Shown one piece after another: positions 44,088 through 47,180 of a stretch of DNA of 47,180 nt. This DNA is from Verrucomicrobiota bacterium (GTDB taxonomy: Bacteria; Verrucomicrobiota; Verrucomicrobiia; Opitutales; Opitutaceae): assembly GCA_023433275.1 (NCBI GenBank), contig JAEZDN010000023.1:1-47180 (forward strand), given 5' to 3'. Made by a program: the position numbers and the translations under genes. The notes beneath the pieces were generated by a model. The model saw only the letters and a list, made by a program, of their open reading frames with translations. It had not been told where the DNA came from and searched no databases. The stretch's first letter is position 1. Every line of letters starts with the position of its first letter.

Positions 44088-45374
44088 ATGGACTCCTCTC
44101 CCAACGAACTTCCCCTCGAGGCGATGGCCGACCGCGACGTGGGCATCAAGCTCATCGGCGTCGGCGGCGGCGGCTCCAACGCGGTCGACCGGCTCAAGAT
44201 GGAGAATCTTGACCGCTTGCAGCTGGCCGTGATCAACACGGACCTGAAGGCGCTCGGCACTTCACCGGTGCAGGACAAGATCCTGATCGGCGCGGGTCTG
44301 ACGCGCGGACTCAGCGCCGGCGGTGATCCGGAGCTCGGCTGCAAGGCGGCCGAGGCGGACGCCGACAAGATTGCGGAGATCGTGAAGGAGACCGACCTGG
44401 TTTTCCTGGTCGCCGGCCTGGGCGGCGGAACGGGATCGGGCGCCACGCCAATCGTCGCACAGATCGCGGCCGAGTCCGGCGCCGTGGTCATCGCGTTTGT
44501 CACGCTGCCGTTCAGCTTCGAGGGCGGCCGGCGGGCGCGCCAGGCCGAGGAGGCGCTGGCGGAGCTTCGCCGCGTGTGCGATGCGGTCATCCCGCTTTCC
44601 AACGACATGCTCCTGCAGGAAGGGACGGAGCAGACGAGCGTGCTGGACTCCTTTGCGCGGGCGGACGAGTGGATCGGTCGCGGCGTGAAATCGATCTGGG
44701 CCATGCTCTCGCGCACGGGTTTGATCAATGTCGACTTCACGGCGGTGCGGCAGGTGTTCCAGCACCGCGGCGGCAAGACGCTTTTTGGCCTGGGCAGCGG
44801 GGCGGGGGAGAATCCCGCGCAGGCCGCGCTCGACGACCTCAAGCATTGCCCGCTCCTCCACACCCCGGAGCATGCCCGCCGGGCGGATCGCCTGCTCGTC
44901 AACATCACGGGCGGCGCCGACTTGAGCCTCACCAAGGTCAACGAGATCATGTCCGCAGTCACCGAGCAGTTTGGACCCGAGGCCCATGTGGTGATGGGCG
45001 CCGCGATCGACGAGGCGATGCAGGGCCGGGTGGAGTTGTGTGTGCTCGGAACCACCGACGTGGGCAGCCGGGGTTTTGCCCGCCGGCCGACGCCCGCGCC
45101 GGCGCGGCGGACCGAGAAGATCGCGCCCCCGGGGCAGCCCGTGGTTGCGAGCGGCGCGGCGGTTGCCGGCCCGGTGAGCGTCGAGGCAGTCGCCCGGCGC
45201 GCGCCCGCGGCCACGACGCACAAGGAGAAGCCCAAGCAGGAGGAGTTCGGATTTCAAGGCGGCGAGCCCGTCGAGAACCGGGGCGCGTTCGACAAGTCGG
45301 ACCGCAATCTGTTCGAAGGGCAGGATCTCGATGTGCCCACGTACCTGCGAAAGGGCATCAAGGTGGCGCTTTGA
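44088..45374 (+). CDS. ftsZ: cell division GTPase FtsZ
   Basis: The 428-residue protein starts 2 bp after ftsA. The GTP-binding domain is clear: LIGVGGGGSNAVDRL, INTDLKAL and the tubulin signature Gly112-Gly-Gly-Thr-Gly-Ser-Gly118. In the T7 synergy loop the usual Asn-x-Asp-x-x-Asp is Asn214-Val-Asp216-Phe-Thr-Ala219: the second catalytic Asp (E. coli Asp212) is Ala. The linker (about 330-405) is Ala/Pro-rich and ends with a conserved C-terminal peptide DVPTYLRKG for FtsA binding. FtsZ forms the division ring. Confidence 0.94.
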   Translation: MDSSPNELPLEAMADRDVGIKLIGVGGGGSNAVDRLKMENLDRLQLAVINTDLKALGTSPVQDKILIGAGLTRGLSAGGDPELGCKAAEADADKIAEIVKETDLVFLVAGLGGGTGSGATPIVAQIAAESGAVVIAFVTLPFSFEGGRRARQAEEALAELRRVCDAVIPLSNDMLLQEGTEQTSVLDSFARADEWIGRGVKSIWAMLSRTGLINVDFTAVRQVFQHRGGKTLFGLGSGAGENPAQAALDDLKHCPLLHTPEHARRADRLLVNITGGADLSLTKVNEIMSAVTEQFGPEAHVVMGAAIDEAMQGRVELCVLGTTDVGSRGFARRPTPAPARRTEKIAPPGQPVVASGAAVAGPVSVEAVARRAPAATTHKEKPKQEEFGFQGGEPVENRGAFDKSDRNLFEGQDLDVPTYLRKGIKVAL

Positions 45375-45481
45375 GGCGCCGCCGCGCGGTTATTTGTTGC
45401 TGGTGAATCGTTATTGGGACCTGTCAGTCTGCGACCCATAACAGCCAACCTTTAACTTTTACCCGACGCGCAGCGCATCCC

Positions 45482-46513
45482 ATGTTCATCGACGAAACCA
45501 CCATCAAGGCCCGCGCCGGCGACGGCGGCCGCGGCTGCCGCAGCTTCCGGCGCGAGAAATACGAGCCCTGGGGCGGCCCCAACGGCGGCGACGGGGGCAA
45601 GGGCGGCGACGTCGTGCTCCGCGGCGACCACGACCAGAACAACCTGGTCGATTTCAAGTTCAAGCCGCATTGGAATGGCGAGCGGGGTGAGCATGGCCAG
45701 GGCAAGGATTGCAACGGCCGCGAGGGCCGTCCGGCCGTCCTGCGCGTGCCGCTCGGGACCATTGCCTACCGGGTGGACACCGGCGAGCAGGTCGCCGAAG
45801 TGCTCGAGCATGGCCAGGAAGCCGTGCTGCTGAAGGGGGGCAAAGGGGGCTTTGGCAACACGCGCTTCAAGTCCTCCACCAATCGGGCCCCGACCAAGAC
45901 CGGACCGGGCGAGCCCGGTGAGGTGGGCGAGTTTCGGCTCGAGTTGAAAAGCATCGCGGACATCGGCCTCGTGGGATTCCCCAACGCCGGCAAGTCATCG
46001 CTCACCAACCTCATTACCAAGGCCCGGCCCAAGACCGCGCCCTATCCCTTCACGACCCTGCACCCGCAGATCGGGGTGATCGAGTATGAGGCCGAGTACG
46101 AGCGGCTCGTCCTGGCCGACATCCCCGGACTCATCGCCGGCGCCAGCGACGGCAAGGGCCTTGGGCACCGCTTTCTCCGGCACATCGAGCGGTGCAAGCT
46201 GCTCCTGATCATCCTCGACATGGCCGGCACCGACACGCGGGACCCGCGCGACGATTACAAGCAGTTGCTCAAGGAACTGGAGATCTACGACGAGGCCCTG
46301 CTGGACAAGCCCCGCCTGGTCGCCGCGAACAAGATGGATGAGGAGGTGGCGGTCGCCAACCTGAAGAAATTCAAGAAGCGTTATCCGAAGGCGGAGCTGG
46401 TCCCGATCTCGTGCTTGTCCGAGGAAGGAATTCCCAAGCTGCGCAAGGAGCTGTTGAAACGAGTGCTCAGGATGCGGGCCAAAGAAAAGAAATCGCCAAG
46501 GGCGGGGGCATAG
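45482..46513 (+). CDS. obgE: Obg family GTPase (CgtA/ObgE)
   Basis: The 343-residue protein has the glycine-rich Obg domain (1-157: GDGGRGCRSFRREKY, GGPNGGDGGKGGDV) and a G domain with the P-loop Gly165-Phe-Pro-Asn-Ala-Gly-Lys-Ser172, switch TTLHPQIGVI, G3 ADIPGLI and NKMD. The variable C-terminal domain is nearly absent, with only a short basic tail. Obg acts in late 50S ribosome assembly and in growth control. It is 107 bp after ftsZ, so it may have its own promoter. Confidence 0.95.
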   Translation: MFIDETTIKARAGDGGRGCRSFRREKYEPWGGPNGGDGGKGGDVVLRGDHDQNNLVDFKFKPHWNGERGEHGQGKDCNGREGRPAVLRVPLGTIAYRVDTGEQVAEVLEHGQEAVLLKGGKGGFGNTRFKSSTNRAPTKTGPGEPGEVGEFRLELKSIADIGLVGFPNAGKSSLTNLITKARPKTAPYPFTTLHPQIGVIEYEAEYERLVLADIPGLIAGASDGKGLGHRFLRHIERCKLLLIILDMAGTDTRDPRDDYKQLLKELEIYDEALLDKPRLVAANKMDEEVAVANLKKFKKRYPKAELVPISCLSEEGIPKLRKELLKRVLRMRAKEKKSPRAGA

Positions 46514-46535
46514 GTAACTTACCCCAGACGTCCGC

Positions 46536-47144
46536 ATGGCCACCTCCGAATACCGTCCGCTGCTGATGCGCGCCAATCGGTTGCTCGGTTCGGCGCTGAT
46601 CGAGCACAACCTGGTGCGGTTCGAGGATCTCGAGGCGGCGAATGAACGCCTGCTCGAGGTCGCGGCCAGCGGGCTGGTCCGGCAGAGCTCGGTGCTCAAC
46701 ATCCTGGTCTACGAAAAGAAAGTGCTCCGGGAGGAGGACGTCCTGCACCATGTCGTGGACGATCACGGCGTGGGTGTCGTGGATCTTCGCGGCTACGATG
46801 TGCCCGAGGAAGTTCGCAAGGATCTGGATTTGGACGCGTGTTGGGCCACGTGGTCGGTGCCCTTCGATCGGGAGGAGGATTTTCACTTTGTCGCCACCGC
46901 CTATTATCTGAGCCCGGCGGTGCGCACGCATTGGGAAAAGAAGCTCGGCGGGCAGATCATCTGGCAGGCGACCACGATGGACATCATTGCCGACTTTCTC
47001 GACCGCGTGGGCGGCGAGCGCGCGGCGGAGAACAAGACCACGGTGCGCACCGGCGGCACGCGACCGCCGTTTCCCGCTCCCGCCAGCGCGTCGCCGATGC
47101 CCGTGCCGGCCAGCGTCCCGGCGCCGGTGCCGCCGGCCCTCGGC
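46536..47144 (+). CDS. GspE/PilB N-terminal-like protein, truncated by contig end
   Basis: The frame opens 22 bp after obgE and is still open at the contig end. Genuine sequence stops at 47144 (203 codons). Residues about 10-60 (RLLGSALIEHNLVRFEDLEAANERLLE) look like the first half of a MshEN / GspE N-terminal domain, and a second, related stretch follows (VLREEDVLHHVVDDHGVGVVDL). This domain binds c-di-GMP in some type II secretion or type IV pilus ATPases. The ATPase part is not in the window, and the region near the end (PAPASASPMPVPASVPAP) looks like a linker. It may be a stand-alone regulatory protein. Confidence 0.65.
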
Positions 47145-47180
47145 CTGTCTCTTATTCAGATCTCCGAGCCCACGAGACTA
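47145..47180 (+). other. Nextera/Tn5 library adapter at the contig end (artefact)
   Basis: Bases 47145-47163 match the 19-nt Tn5 mosaic end (CTGTCTCTTATACACATCT) with two differences, and 47164-47178 are exactly CCGAGCCCACGAGAC, the Nextera read-2 adapter. Translated in the frame of the preceding gene it gives SLIQISEPTR, a well-known adapter peptide in public databases. It is not genomic sequence. Confidence 0.95.

Overview
The window looks like one end of an assembled contig from a Gram-negative, GC-rich bacterium, most likely Verrucomicrobiota and probably Opitutae/Opitutaceae-like. This is inference. It rests on an LpxC-FabZ fusion next to lpxA (lipid A synthesis), a long dcw cluster that includes ftsZ, a MurE with the meso-DAP type DNPR motif, a MurC-MurB fusion, an EF-P with Asn at the loop tip, and families of short GC-rich dispersed repeats. 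The last 36 bases are not genomic: they closely match the Nextera/Tn5 mosaic end plus adapter, so the contig ends in library adapter.

Layout. 1-1150: dispersed repeats, and a minus-strand unit made of a structured leader, a terminator and an 85-residue orphan resembling an integrase arm-binding domain. 1153-7038: housekeeping and accessory genes (DUF3500, PIG-L deacetylase, CPA2 antiporter, rlmA). 7040-9630: a mosaic accessory island with an orphan low-GC gene, an intact REP-associated tyrosine transposase (RAYT) inside inverted repeats, a broken ORF, a well-formed integron attC site with one complete gene cassette (small membrane protein), and a relic of a second RAYT. No integron integrase is present in the window. 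9857-24567: alpha-2-macroglobulin, two VOC proteins, beta-carbonic anhydrase, efp, lpxC/fabZ-lpxA, DUF971, a Y-family polymerase and a Tat-exported Gfo/Idh/MocA oxidoreductase, separated by repeat clusters.

24757-45374 is the division and cell wall (dcw) cluster, all on the plus strand: MraZ box, mraZ, a 47-codon ORF, rsmH, ftsL-like, ftsI, murE, murF, a repeat/ORF patch, mraY, two tiny ORFs, murD, a LysM protein, ftsW, murG, murC-murB, ddl, ftsQ, ftsA, ftsZ. Many stop/start junctions overlap. Together these genes make lipid II (MurC-F, MraY, MurG, Ddl), flip and polymerise it at the septum (FtsW, FtsI) and build the divisome (FtsL, Q, A, Z). obgE and the start of a GspE/PilB N-terminal-like protein follow.

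The most notable points are the integron cassette and attC without an integrase, the RAYT next to it, the leader RNA/attenuator at 470-700, the FtsZ T7 loop in which the second catalytic Asp is Ala, EF-P Asn32, the Cys-type MurB in a MurC fusion, several unannotated-size genes inside dcw, and the adapter read-through.
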